This document shows positions 42,410 to 51,075 of a stretch of 64,000 bases of DNA, one piece after another; positions within the stretch are counted from its first letter, which is position 1, and each line of letters starts with the position of its first letter. Source of the DNA: Planctomycetota bacterium (GTDB taxonomy: Bacteria > Planctomycetota > PLA2 > JAEUHO01); assembly GCA_020631815.1 (NCBI GenBank), contig JACKGW010000012.1:1-64000 (forward strand), written 5' to 3'. The notes under the pieces were generated by a model. It saw only the letters and a list, made by a program, of their open reading frames with translations. It was not told where the DNA came from and made no database searches. The position numbers and the translations under genes are program-made.

Positions 42410-45400
42410 ATGCAAGCAAGGGAGCGCTTCGCCGTGTTCACGCTGGCGCGGCGCGTCGGCCTGCTGGTGGTGGTGTTGGCGGCATGCCTGCTCGGGGCGC
42501 CCTGGGCGCACGCCGAGGAAGCCTGGGACGCCGAGCCGCTCGATACGGCCAAGCTCGAGGCCCGGCGGGGCGCCGCCGAGGGGGAGCGCGCCGCGGCGGC
42601 GGCCGCGGCGGCCACCGACCCCCAGGCCGCGGCTCGTGCCGACGTCCTGGCCCGCGAAGTCGAGCTGCTCGATCGGCTGCTGGCCGCCTTGGCCGCGGAG
42701 AAGTCGGCGCCCACGCAGGCCGTGTCGGAGCGTCGGCGCGACGTGGCCTCCCAGGCGCTGGCCGACCTGCCGCCCGCCTCGACCCGTCCGCCCGTGGTCC
42801 TGCACGAGGACCAGCTCAGGCCCTACATCGAGCAGCGCGACTCGGCGCGCACGACGTGGGATGCCGCGCGCGACGCGCGCGCCAAGGTCGAGGCGTTCCT
42901 CAAGCGTTTGACGAGCAGCGCGTCCGAGGAGAGCGCGGCACGGCTGGAAGAGCTGCGCACGCTGCTGGGGACGCCGCCGGCAGAAGGCGCGACGGACGCG
43001 GAACGCGCCGCCTTCCGCCTGGCGGGTCTCGAACAGCGCGTGCTCCAGGAGGAGCGACGCGTCGCCGAGCAGCGCCCGCGCTTCGAGGCCCAGCTGGCCG
43101 CGCTCACGGGCGAAGAGCGTCTGGCCGAGGCCAAGCACCAGCGCGCCGTGGACGCCTTCACGGGCGCGCAGGAAGCGCTGGAACGGGCGCTGAGCCAGGA
43201 CGAGGCCCGCGCCCGCGAGGCCTGGGACGAGGCGATCGCGGCCCGGGATGCCGCCACGGACCCCCTCGAGCGGTTCGTGCTGGGTGTCGAAGCCGAGCGC
43301 CAGGGCCTGCGCGTGGCGTCCCTTCGCGCCCAGCGCACGGCGACCGAAGTGGCCACCTGGGTCGAGCGGGAAGAGCGCCGCAGCAAGCGCATCGCAACGG
43401 AACAGACCGTCTTGGAGCAGCGGTTCGCGAGCCCCGCCACGGGCTCCACGCGTACCGGTGAGCTGTTCCGCACCACCTTGCGTCGCTTGCGCCTGAGTCG
43501 CGAGCGCTTGGCCCGCACCGAGCTGCCGGCCATCGACGATCGCCTGCAGTGGGTGCAGCAGCGTCGGGCCGAGGTGCAGGAGCGGCTCTACGAGGTCGAG
43601 CCCACGTTGCTCGAAGACAACGCTGCGTGGCTCGAGCTGGAGGCGGCGCTCGGCGACGTCGACGACGAGCAGCGCGACCGCGCGCAGATCGTCCTGCGCA
43701 AGCAGCTGTTCGGTGCCGACGGCCTGGTGGGTGCGCTCAACGCCCACGTCAACGACCTCGAGGCGCTGCAGGCGGACTTGGCGACGGTGGAGTCCAAGGC
43801 CTTCGGGCGCCGTGACGCGCTCGACGACGTGATCGCGCTCGTGATGCGCCACATCTACTGGGTGCGCACGGACGACCCCGTCTCGTGGTCCACGGTGACC
43901 GGTGCGGGAGGAGATCTCCAGCGGATCGGCACGTGGCTCTCGCGCCCGGCGACGCTCGCGCCCCTGAGCGACAGCCTGGGCGCCGCGCCGCTGCGGTGGG
44001 TGCTGGCGGGCCTCCTCGCGCTGGCCCTCGTCCTGGCGTGGGTCCTCATGCCTCGCTGGAAGGGGCACGTCTCCGCGGCGTGGGTGCTGCGGGGTGGACC
44101 GTGGCGGCGCGGGCTCGTGCACGGGGTCGCGACGCTGGTCGCGGCGTCCGTCGTGCCCCTGCTGCTCCTGGGGCTGGTCGCCGTCCTGGAGGGCCTGGAC
44201 CCGCTGCCGGACGTGCTGCGCCCGCTCCTGGCGGGCCTGAAGCTGCTCGCCGGCATCGAGATGGTCCGTCGCCTGGCGCGGCGCGTCCTGGAGCCCGGTG
44301 GCGTGGCCCAGGAGCACCTGGGCCTCGCGGCCGACCTGGCGCAGCAAGTGGGGCGCTCGATCGGCCTCGCGGCCTTGGCGGCCTCCACGCTGCTGCTGCC
44401 GTGGCGTCTGCTCAAGACGCCGCCGTTCGACTCGCTGCCCATCCAGGCCGTCAACCTGCCGCGCATCCTGTACACGCTGTTCCTGCTGGCCCTGGCCTGG
44501 GCGATCGGGCGCTTGTTGCCGCGTTCGGGACCCCTGGTGAAGCGCTTCGTCCGCCGCTCGCGGTTTGCGTACGCCCTGTGGGGGGTGCTCGGCCCCGTGT
44601 TGCTGCTCGTCCTATTCGGCATCGCAGGGATGGACGCGCTGGGCTACCGCATCGGCGCGTCGTTCCTGCTCGAGAACGTCGGTCAGACCGTCGTGGCCGT
44701 GCTCCTCCTGGGGCTGCTGTACGTGTTCCTGCAGCGGCTCGTGCATCGCATGACGGGGCGCGTCCTGGCGCGGGCTACCGAGGAGGGTGGGCAGCACGAG
44801 GCACGCAAGGTGTCGGCGGCCGTGTTCGAGCAGCTGACACGCGTCGTGAGCGTGGCCGTGCTCGCCGTCGCCGTGGTGTTGCTCGCGCGCTTCTGGAACC
44901 TCGATGTCCTCGTGCGCAACGTGCTCGGCAGCGCCAGCATCGTGACGCACGACGACGGGTCGGCGCTCACGCTCTGGCACGTGCTGGTGGCGGCGCTGTG
45001 GGTCGCTGGCGCCCACTTCCTGGTGCGCAACCTGGGCGCCATCCTCACCTTCCTCAAGCTCGCCGTGGTGGGGGATGAAGAAGGCAGCGGCATGTACGTG
45101 CTGGCCGCGCTCCTGCGCTACGCCGTGCTGCTGATCGGCTACTCGGCGGCCCTGCTCACGTTGGGGTTCAGCTTCTCCAGCATCGGCTGGCTCTTGGCGG
45201 CGGCCTCCGTGGGTATCGGCTTCGGCCTGCAGGAGATCGTCGCCAACTTCGTGAGCGGGCTGATCTTGCTGCTCGAACGTCCCGTGCGTGTAGGGGACAC
45301 GATCAGTGTGGGAGACTCGTGGGGGACCATCCGCCAGATCAGCGCGCGGGCCACGATCGTGGAGAACCGCGATCGGCAGATCGTGATCGTTCCCAACAAG

Positions 45401-45775
45401 GAGCTGATCACCAACTACGTGACCAACTGGACGCGCAACGATCGCCACATCCGGTGGACGTTGCCCGTCGGCGTGGCCTACGGAAGCGATGTGGCCTTGG
45501 TGCTGAAGATCCTGGACGAGGTGGCCAAGGCCACGCCGGGCGTGGCGCGCAAGCCCGCGCCGGAGATCTACTTCACGGGGTTCGGTGAATCGAGCCTCGA
45601 CTTCGAGCTGTGGTACTTCGCCCCGCTGCCCGAGGGCCGCCGCGCACGCAGCGCGATGCACGCCGCCATCGACGCCCGCTTCCGCGAAGAGAACATCACC
45701 ATCCCCTTCCCGCAGCGCGACCTCCACGTCATCTCGATGCCCGACAAGGACGATGAGCCGCAAGAGGGTGTCTGA
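42410..45775 (+). CDS. Large MscS-family mechanosensitive channel (MscK/KefA-like)
   Basis: An 1121-residue envelope protein. A signal peptide (RRVGLLVVVLAACLLGAPWAHA) leads into about 450 residues of periplasmic coiled coil rich in Ala, Glu and Arg, then about ten membrane segments from residue 525. The MscS core follows: pore helix region IGWLLAAASVGIGFGLQEIVANFVSGLILLLERPVRVGDTISV, beta domain with IVENRDRQIVIVPNKELITNYVTNW, and the C-terminal alpha-beta domain. The layout is that of MscK/YbdG-type giants that release solutes on osmotic down-shock. The TGA stop lies inside the first unit of the repeat array that follows. Confidence 0.92.
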   Translation: MQARERFAVFTLARRVGLLVVVLAACLLGAPWAHAEEAWDAEPLDTAKLEARRGAAEGERAAAAAAAATDPQAAARADVLAREVELLDRLLAALAAEKSAPTQAVSERRRDVASQALADLPPASTRPPVVLHEDQLRPYIEQRDSARTTWDAARDARAKVEAFLKRLTSSASEESAARLEELRTLLGTPPAEGATDAERAAFRLAGLEQRVLQEERRVAEQRPRFEAQLAALTGEERLAEAKHQRAVDAFTGAQEALERALSQDEARAREAWDEAIAARDAATDPLERFVLGVEAERQGLRVASLRAQRTATEVATWVEREERRSKRIATEQTVLEQRFASPATGSTRTGELFRTTLRRLRLSRERLARTELPAIDDRLQWVQQRRAEVQERLYEVEPTLLEDNAAWLELEAALGDVDDEQRDRAQIVLRKQLFGADGLVGALNAHVNDLEALQADLATVESKAFGRRDALDDVIALVMRHIYWVRTDDPVSWSTVTGAGGDLQRIGTWLSRPATLAPLSDSLGAAPLRWVLAGLLALALVLAWVLMPRWKGHVSAAWVLRGGPWRRGLVHGVATLVAASVVPLLLLGLVAVLEGLDPLPDVLRPLLAGLKLLAGIEMVRRLARRVLEPGGVAQEHLGLAADLAQQVGRSIGLAALAASTLLLPWRLLKTPPFDSLPIQAVNLPRILYTLFLLALAWAIGRLLPRSGPLVKRFVRRSRFAYALWGVLGPVLLLVLFGIAGMDALGYRIGASFLLENVGQTVVAVLLLGLLYVFLQRLVHRMTGRVLARATEEGGQHEARKVSAAVFEQLTRVVSVAVLAVAVVLLARFWNLDVLVRNVLGSASIVTHDDGSALTLWHVLVAALWVAGAHFLVRNLGAILTFLKLAVVGDEEGSGMYVLAALLRYAVLLIGYSAALLTLGFSFSSIGWLLAAASVGIGFGLQEIVANFVSGLILLLERPVRVGDTISVGDSWGTIRQISARATIVENRDRQIVIVPNKELITNYVTNWTRNDRHIRWTLPVGVAYGSDVALVLKILDEVAKATPGVARKPAPEIYFTGFGESSLDFELWYFAPLPEGRRARSAMHAAIDARFREENITIPFPQRDLHVISMPDKDDEPQEGV

Positions 45776-46685
45776 TCCGGCGCAGCGGAGCGGAAGCGAC
45801 GCGGGGCGCCGGGTCTGACACCGGCGTGCGGCGCCCGCCGCCGGAAGGGCTTCCTCGCCATCGCCCGCGACGGGCCTCACGGGCTGCGCCCACCTCCCGG
45901 CGGAGCCAGACCCCGCGCCCCGCGTTGCCGCGTTGCGGCGCCGCTGCGCGGGATCAGGCACCCGCCTGCACGCGCGAAGGTGTCTGAACCTGTGCCTCGG
46001 AGCGGTAGCGACGGGGGCACGGTGTCAGACACCCGAGTGCGGCGTCCGCCTGCCGTCGGACCGCGCCCCCTACGTGTCAGACACCTTGCCCGCGTCGCCG
46101 CTGCGCGGCTCCGCAGCAAGGCTTCTGACACGGCCGGGGTCGCTCGCGCGCGAAGGTGTCTGATCCGGCGCAGCACCGTGAGGGGTGCAGGGGTGGTGCG
46201 GAACCAGCACCCCTGCTGCGAAGGCGGAGCCGGAGCACCGAGTCCGCGCGGGAGCGCGGAACCAATCGGAAGGCGCCGTCCCTCCTCGGGCCGCGTCGTA
46301 CGCCTCTGGCTCAACCGCTGACCGAGGTAGCGACGGGGGGCGCCGGGTCTGACACCGGAGTGCAGTGTTCGCCAGGGATCAGACCCCGTGCCCGCGGGGC
46401 TGCTTCGCAGCACCGCATCACGGGATCAGACCCCCGGCTTGCCGATCCGCCTACCGCCCCGAGGTGGCGGGGGCGTTGCCGGACGGGCACGGGTGTCTGG
46501 CTCGCTGCGGCGGAGCTTGGCGACGACGCGGGCGTGCCTGACTCCGTGGTAGCGCCTGCAGACCCCAGCAAGCCGCTTCGCCTTCGCGCTCCCGGGGCCT
46601 ACACGCCGGCGGACACGGTTCCACGGAGCCAGACCCGGCGCCTCGCGTTGCCGCTTCGCGGCGCCGCAGCGCCGGATCAGGCACC
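45767..46685. repeat. Mosaic array of about 17 degenerate GGTGTCTGAYMCC-type palindromic units
   Basis: A gene-free 900-base region is filled with variants of a 12-13-base motif related to GGTGTCTGATCC / GGGTCTGACACC and their complements. Clear copies lie at about 45767, 45811, 45903 (complement), 45951, 45978, 46021, 46074, 46122, 46155, 46346, 46376, 46422, 46492, 46534, 46625 and 46673. Larger modules recur: a roughly 60-base unit from GAGCCAGACCC to GGATCAGGCACC at 45902 and 46625, and a unit with AGCGACG...GGGTCTGACACCGG at 45785, 45999 and 46323. It begins inside the stop of the channel gene and ends at the stop of the gspJ-like gene. REP-like elements are the best reading. Confidence 0.75.
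46451..46484 (-). repeat. Duplicate of the last 34 bases of the gspJ-like gene
   Basis: The stretch 46451-46484 is nearly identical to 46685-46718, which encodes the final residues GNAPATSGR and stop of the gspJ-like protein. The copy lies 234 bases downstream inside the repeat array and keeps the stop codon. It shows that array growth has copied the edge of the gene. Confidence 0.7.
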
Positions 46686-47443
46686 TACCGCCCCGAGGTG
46701 GCGGGGGCGTTGCCGGAGGGCCACGGCACGCTGTAGGCGCCGCGGAGCAGGATCAGGCGGTAGATCAGCTCGGGCTCGGAGTCGTCCGGGCCGCGGTTCT
46801 CGCCGGCGGTGCTGGTGCCCGGAACGTCGAACTCGAGGCGCATGAGGATGGCGTAGGGGATGCCCTTCTTCTGCGTCGAGTCCCACTCCTCCAAGCCCTC
46901 GCGAACCTGCGACTGCTCGGGGATGGGGAAGTACTGGAAGTTCATCGAGCGGATGCGGTCGTAGACGAGGCTGTACTGCCCACCCTCGGTGGGCTGGTCG
47001 TCGACGAAGTAGTCCTCGCGGCGCCACAGCTCGCGGTAGCCCGGGTTGGTGTCGCTGTTGCGAAGCGCGTACCCCACTTCGGTCAGCGGGCTGATGCGGT
47101 CCTTCTCGCTGATGCGTCCGTCGTCCTCGGCGCCGATCGTGCGCGTGCGCCGCGTGGTGATGAAGTCGACGCGATCCGCCGGCTGCCCGCCCATCGTGTC
47201 GTTGTGGCCCTTGAAGCCCGCGTCGGCCGACAGACCGCCATAGTAGATGTAGCGGAAGTCCTTGAAGATCTGCTGGAAGATGGCGTTGGCCACGGTGGGG
47301 CCGCGCAGCGCTTCGTTGGTGGTGTCGGCGCCGCGAATGGTGCCCGTGATGATCTGGCCCATCAGGCCGCTCAGGAACACCAGGATCGAGATGCTGATCA
47401 GCAGCTCGAGGAGGGTGAAGCCGCCCTGCGGACGGCGCGGCAT
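46685..47443 (-). CDS. Type II secretion pseudopilin, GspJ-like
   Basis: A 252-residue minor pseudopilin. The prepilin motif is RRPQGG/FTLLELLISISI with Glu at position +5 after the cut, followed by the hydrophobic helix LVFLSGLMGQIITGTI. The large C-terminal beta domain and its place last in the gspGHIJ series favour GspJ. The ATG at 47443 lies just after the upstream gene ends at 47454. The stop codon touches the repeat array, and the last 34 bases are duplicated 234 bases downstream. Confidence 0.8.
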   Translation of the reverse strand: MPRRPQGGFTLLELLISISILVFLSGLMGQIITGTIRGADTTNEALRGPTVANAIFQQIFKDFRYIYYGGLSADAGFKGHNDTMGGQPADRVDFITTRRTRTIGAEDDGRISEKDRISPLTEVGYALRNSDTNPGYRELWRREDYFVDDQPTEGGQYSLVYDRIRSMNFQYFPIPEQSQVREGLEEWDSTQKKGIPYAILMRLEFDVPGTSTAGENRGPDDSEPELIYRLILLRGAYSVPWPSGNAPATSGR

Positions 47444-47453
47444 GGATCCAGCG

Positions 47454-48041
47454 TCAGCGGGTCGCGGCACGGTTCGCTCCCGTATCCGCCGGCCGACGGT
47501 AGGTCTGCAGCGTGATCAGGGGGTTCTCTTCCCCTTGCGGATCGTCGAGACGGAAGATCTTGAGCGTCACGCGCCAGAGGTTGGTGCCGCCCGCGGCATC
47601 GCCTTCCTCCGAGGTCGTACCCCCCGTGGTGGACGTGGTACCGCGCTCGTCGGTGCCGTCTCGCGAGGAGTCGAAGAGCGGCTCGGCGTCGCTGTCGGTG
47701 GACGACGTGCCGGCAGCCGTGACGAGGCGCTTCTCCAGCACGTAGCGGTAGTCGCGGTAGCGGTCGCGGCGGGCCTGAGGCAAGTCGGCCCACTGCCCGT
47801 ACGCGATGTCCATCGTGCCGCTGTCCCCGTCGCGGTGCTCGGTGTCCTCGTAGAGCACGCGCGAGAAGAACGAGTCTGCAATCTCGCGCATCTCGCGACG
47901 GTCGATGGCGGTACCGGCCTTGTCCAGGCTCTGCGTCCACAGCACGACCATGAACGCGCTGACGATGGCGAGGATGGCGAAGGCGCACATCACCTCGAGC
48001 AGCGTGAAGCCTGCGGCCTCTCGACGACGGGGGCCGCTCAT
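47454..48041 (-). CDS. Type II secretion pseudopilin, GspI-like
   Basis: A 195-residue minor pseudopilin with prepilin motif RRREAAG/FTLLEVMCAFAILAIVSAFMVVLWT. The Glu at +5 is present. The C-terminal domain carries a disordered Thr/Gly/Ser/Glu-rich loop in the middle (near STDSDAEPLFDSSRDGTDERG). Its ATG overlaps the stop of the gspH-like gene in ATGA, so translation is coupled. Position in the operon and size suggest GspI. Confidence 0.78.
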   Translation of the reverse strand: MSGPRRREAAGFTLLEVMCAFAILAIVSAFMVVLWTQSLDKAGTAIDRREMREIADSFFSRVLYEDTEHRDGDSGTMDIAYGQWADLPQARRDRYRDYRYVLEKRLVTAAGTSSTDSDAEPLFDSSRDGTDERGTTSTTGGTTSEEGDAAGGTNLWRVTLKIFRLDDPQGEENPLITLQTYRRPADTGANRAATR

Positions 48042-48691
48042 CGACGGAACTCCGACGCCGCGCGCTTGCGCTCGAGCTCGCCCTCGCCCTCGCTCCACGT
48101 GGCGAGGCTGGTCAGGGCGTTCAGCGTGACGGTGGCCGTGCGGAACTCGCGCTTGACCTCCATGTCGGTGGCCTCGATGCGGATGGCGACGGCGCCCATG
48201 GCGTTGCCGTCGGAGGTGAACCCGATCTCGAACGGCTTCTCCCGCGACGGCTTCTGCCACTCGCCCTTGGCCTCGCTGATGCCGACCAGCACCATGCCAT
48301 CGGGGAGCTCGTCCCAGTCGGTCCAGAGGTCGGTCCGCTCGCGCTCCAGCTGGGCCGTCAGACGACGGCGCTCTTCGGGGTCGGACGACTCGAGCTGGGT
48401 GGTGGAGATCTGGCTGGTGAAGCGGATGCGGAACGCGAAGCGGTCCTTGTCCTCACCCTCCTCGTCCGGGGCATAGCCCAGCTCGAGGTAGGCCGGCCAG
48501 CCGTCGTAGATGGCCTGCGTGCGCGCCTGGCTCAGTGCGGCCACCAGCGAGTTGGCGGTGGCCTCCAGACGCGAGCGCGCACCCCACGAGTCCATGCTCA
48601 TGGGAACGAGCGCAAACGTCGCCGCGATGATGGTGACCACGACCATCAGCTCGAGCAGGGTGAACCCCGAATGCGAGGCGCGACGGCTCAT
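48038..48691 (-). CDS. Type II secretion pseudopilin, GspH-like
   Basis: A 217-residue minor pseudopilin with prepilin motif RRASHSG/FTLLELMVVVTIIAATFALV. The segment LEATANSLVAALSQARTQAIYDGWPAYLELGY is typical of GspH/FimT proteins (the ALxxARxxAxxxxxxVxL pattern). It is 30 bases after gspG and overlaps the next gene by four bases. Minor pseudopilins H, I, J cap the pseudopilus that pushes substrates through the outer-membrane secretin. Confidence 0.85.
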   Translation of the reverse strand: MSRRASHSGFTLLELMVVVTIIAATFALVPMSMDSWGARSRLEATANSLVAALSQARTQAIYDGWPAYLELGYAPDEEGEDKDRFAFRIRFTSQISTTQLESSDPEERRRLTAQLERERTDLWTDWDELPDGMVLVGISEAKGEWQKPSREKPFEIGFTSDGNAMGAVAIRIEATDMEVKREFRTATVTLNALTSLATWSEGEGELERKRAASEFRR

Positions 48692-48721
48692 GGGGGCGCG
48701 GGCTCTCCGAGGAGGGGGGGA

Positions 48722-49126
48722 CTACCGCTCGGCGTTCTTCTTGTCCGAGTCGAAGACGATGTCGTCGTCGGTCTCGAGCGTGCCGTCCTCACCACCGGAG
48801 CGGATGCGGTACTGGCTGCGGCCGATCTTGCGGTACTCGTACTCGTTGCCCCACGGGTCCTGGGGCACGGAAGCCAGGTAGGCCTCGCCGGACTTCTCGT
48901 CGGGCTGGGTGAGCTCTTCGAGGCTGTCCGGCAGCTTCTTCTCGTTCAGCTTGTACATGCTGATGGCCTGCGAGAAGTTGTTCATCTGCGTCTCGGCGAC
49001 GCCCTGGCGCGACTGGAAGAGGGCGCGCCAGACGCTCGGGCCTACGAGGGCGACGAGCGAGCCGAGAATCACGACGACGACCATCAGCTCGACGAGCGTG
49101 AAGCCGCGCTGGCGGGAAGAACGCAT
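48722..49126 (-). CDS. gspG: Major type II secretion pseudopilin
   Basis: A 134-residue GspG. The prepilin motif is MRSSRQRG/FTLVELMVVVVILGSLVALVGP with Glu at +5. The rest is canonical: MNNFSQAISMYKLNEKKLPDSLEELTQP and VPQDPWGNEYEYR, then a Ca2+-binding DDDIVFDSD end. GspG polymerises into the pseudopilus. A paralogue with the same C-terminal domain but without the prepilin motif lies directly upstream. Confidence 0.95.
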   Translation of the reverse strand: MRSSRQRGFTLVELMVVVVILGSLVALVGPSVWRALFQSRQGVAETQMNNFSQAISMYKLNEKKLPDSLEELTQPDEKSGEAYLASVPQDPWGNEYEYRKIGRSQYRIRSGGEDGTLETDDDIVFDSDKKNAER

Positions 49127-49324
49127 GGGAAAGCCTCCGGAGGGCGTTGGACCGGACTTGGACGACGGCCCGGCGGCGGACCGTCCGCGGCGATCCTACC
49201 CCCCTCGGGGGGGCGGGGAACCCCTGGGGAGCAGTGCGTCAGGGGCGGGCGGCGAGACACGCGGGGGTGAGAGGAAGCCGCCCGGGCAACCTGGGGCCCT
49301 CGGGCGTGGGGGCCGGGTTTGGCG

Positions 49325-49744
49325 CTACCGCTCGCGGTTGCGCTCGTCGGAGTCGAAGACGATGTCGTCGTCGGTCCCCAGGGCGCCGTCGTCACCGGCC
49401 GAGCGGATGCGGTACTGGTTGCGGCCGACCCGGCGGTACTCGTACTCGTTGCCCCACGGATCTTGCGGCACGGACGCCATGTAGGCCTCACCGGACGTCT
49501 TGTCGGGCTGGGTGAGCTCCTCGAGGGTGTCCGGCAGCTTCTTCTCGTCCAGCTTGTACATGATGATGGCCTGCGAGATGTTGTCCATGACGGACCTGGC
49601 GACGTCGGCGCGGCGCGTGGGGCCGCGGATGCGCCACTGCGCGGGCCCGATCCAGGCAGCCAGGCCGCCCAAGAAGACGGCGACGACGAGGGCGACCACA
49701 AGGAGCCCCCTCCACGTGTTGGCGGGTTCCTCGTTCGTCGGCAT
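49325..49744 (-). CDS. GspG paralogue lacking the prepilin cleavage motif
   Basis: A 139-residue protein whose C-terminal 85 residues are nearly the same as GspG next to it (DNISQAIIMYKLDEKKLPDTLEELTQP, VPQDPWGNEYEYRRVGRNQYRI and DDDIVFDSD). The N-terminus is different: MPTNEEPANTWRGLLVVALVVAVFLGGLAAWIG is a plain membrane anchor with no G/FTLxE site. It should not be processed by the prepilin peptidase or packed into the pilus in the usual way. It may be a membrane-bound pseudopilin-like partner or initiator. Tandem duplication followed by change of the N-terminus is the likely origin. Confidence 0.85.
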   Translation of the reverse strand: MPTNEEPANTWRGLLVVALVVAVFLGGLAAWIGPAQWRIRGPTRRADVARSVMDNISQAIIMYKLDEKKLPDTLEELTQPDKTSGEAYMASVPQDPWGNEYEYRRVGRNQYRIRSAGDDGALGTDDDIVFDSDERNRER

Positions 49745-49844
49745 GGCTGCCCCCGCGAGACCTACGGGGTCTTGGACGCCGCCGAAGACGCGGGCCTGCG
49801 CGGCGCTACCGTCGATCGGGCAGCGCGGCGACCTCGAGGTCGCG

Positions 49845-51071
49845 TCAGTTGCGCAGGTTGCTCATCCGCAGGATCGGCAGCATCACGCTGATCACGATGA
49901 AGCCGACGACGCCAGCCATGGCCACGATGATCAGCGGCTCGAGGAGGCTCGTGACCTTCTGGGTCTGGACCTCGACCTCTTCGTCGTAGGCGGCGGCGAC
50001 CTGCTCGAGCATGCCCTCGAGCTCACCGGACTGCTCGCCGACGGCCACCATGTAGCCCACGACGGGCGGGAACACGCCGGACTTCTTGAGCGGCGTGGAG
50101 ATGTCGGCGCCTTCGACGATGCGCTTCTGCACCGTGTCCAGGGTGCGGGCCAGGACCTGGTTGTTGACGATGTCCTTGACGATGCGCAGGGCATCCAGCA
50201 CGGGCACGCCGCTCTTGAGCAGCGTGGCCATGGAGACGGCGAATCGGCTCACCGCGGACTTGCGGAACAGGTCGCCCAGGACGGGGATGCCCAGCTTGAA
50301 CTTGTCGACGCGGAAGCGGTAGTCCGCCTTGCGCATCATGTAGCGGTGCAGCATGGCCATGGCTAGCACGGCGCCGAACAGGAACATCCAGTAGGAGCCG
50401 AGGAAGTCGCTGGTGTTCTTGAGGATCTGCGTGGGCAGCGGGATCGTCTGGCCCGAGCGCTGGACGACGGCCAGCACCTTGGGCACCACGAACGTCATGA
50501 GGATGATGACGATCACGATGCCGACCAGGATCATGACGATCGGGTAGGCCAGGGCGGCCGTGACCCGGTTGCGGATCTGGGCCTGGCGCTGCAGGTAGTC
50601 GGCGAGCCGGGACAGCACGGCGTCCAGGCGACCCGAGGCCTCGCCCGCCTTCACCATGTTCACGTAGAGGTCGGTGAAGTACTCGGGGTGGTAGGCCAGC
50701 GACTCCGCGAAGCCGTGACCCTGGGTGAGCTTCTCGCGGACGTCGCGGAAGGCGGCCTCGAGATCCGGAATCGAGCACTGCTCGATCATGGCCGTCATGG
50801 CCTGAGCGAGCGGGATACCGGCCTTGAGCAGCGTGGCCAGCTGCCGCGTGTACATGGGGACTTCGTGCTTCCCCTTGGCCGAGCGGCTGAAGTCGAGGAC
50901 CTTCTGCTTGCGCTCCGTGGACTTCACCGCGGCCGCGCGGGCCGTGATCTCGGTGACCATCACGTTCTGGTTGCGCAGCTTGAGACGGGCCTCACGCGGG
51001 CTGTCCGCGTCGATGATGCCCGTCTTGTTCTGTCCCGTGGGCGTCAGGCCCTTGTAGTCGTAGACGGGCAT
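49845..51071 (-). CDS. gspF: Type II secretion inner-membrane protein
   Basis: A 408-residue platform protein with two repeated T2SF domains. Each has the hallmark of T2SF: ATLLKAGIPLAQAMTAMIEQC and LVRxG-like AYLQRQAQIRNRV in the first, and ATLLKSGVPVLDALRIVKDIV with MVAVGEQSGELEGMLEQVA in the second. Membrane segments are at about 170-195, 222-242 and 372-400. It links the GspE ATPase to the pseudopilus. The ATG lies four bases after the gspE stop. Confidence 0.96.
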   Translation of the reverse strand: MPVYDYKGLTPTGQNKTGIIDADSPREARLKLRNQNVMVTEITARAAAVKSTERKQKVLDFSRSAKGKHEVPMYTRQLATLLKAGIPLAQAMTAMIEQCSIPDLEAAFRDVREKLTQGHGFAESLAYHPEYFTDLYVNMVKAGEASGRLDAVLSRLADYLQRQAQIRNRVTAALAYPIVMILVGIVIVIILMTFVVPKVLAVVQRSGQTIPLPTQILKNTSDFLGSYWMFLFGAVLAMAMLHRYMMRKADYRFRVDKFKLGIPVLGDLFRKSAVSRFAVSMATLLKSGVPVLDALRIVKDIVNNQVLARTLDTVQKRIVEGADISTPLKKSGVFPPVVGYMVAVGEQSGELEGMLEQVAAAYDEEVEVQTQKVTSLLEPLIIVAMAGVVGFIVISVMLPILRMSNLRN

Positions 51072-51075
51072 CGGC

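Noticed and set aside
45767..46685. CRISPR array
   Set aside because: The repeats are short, degenerate, in both orientations and unevenly spaced, and there are no uniform spacers or cas genes nearby.
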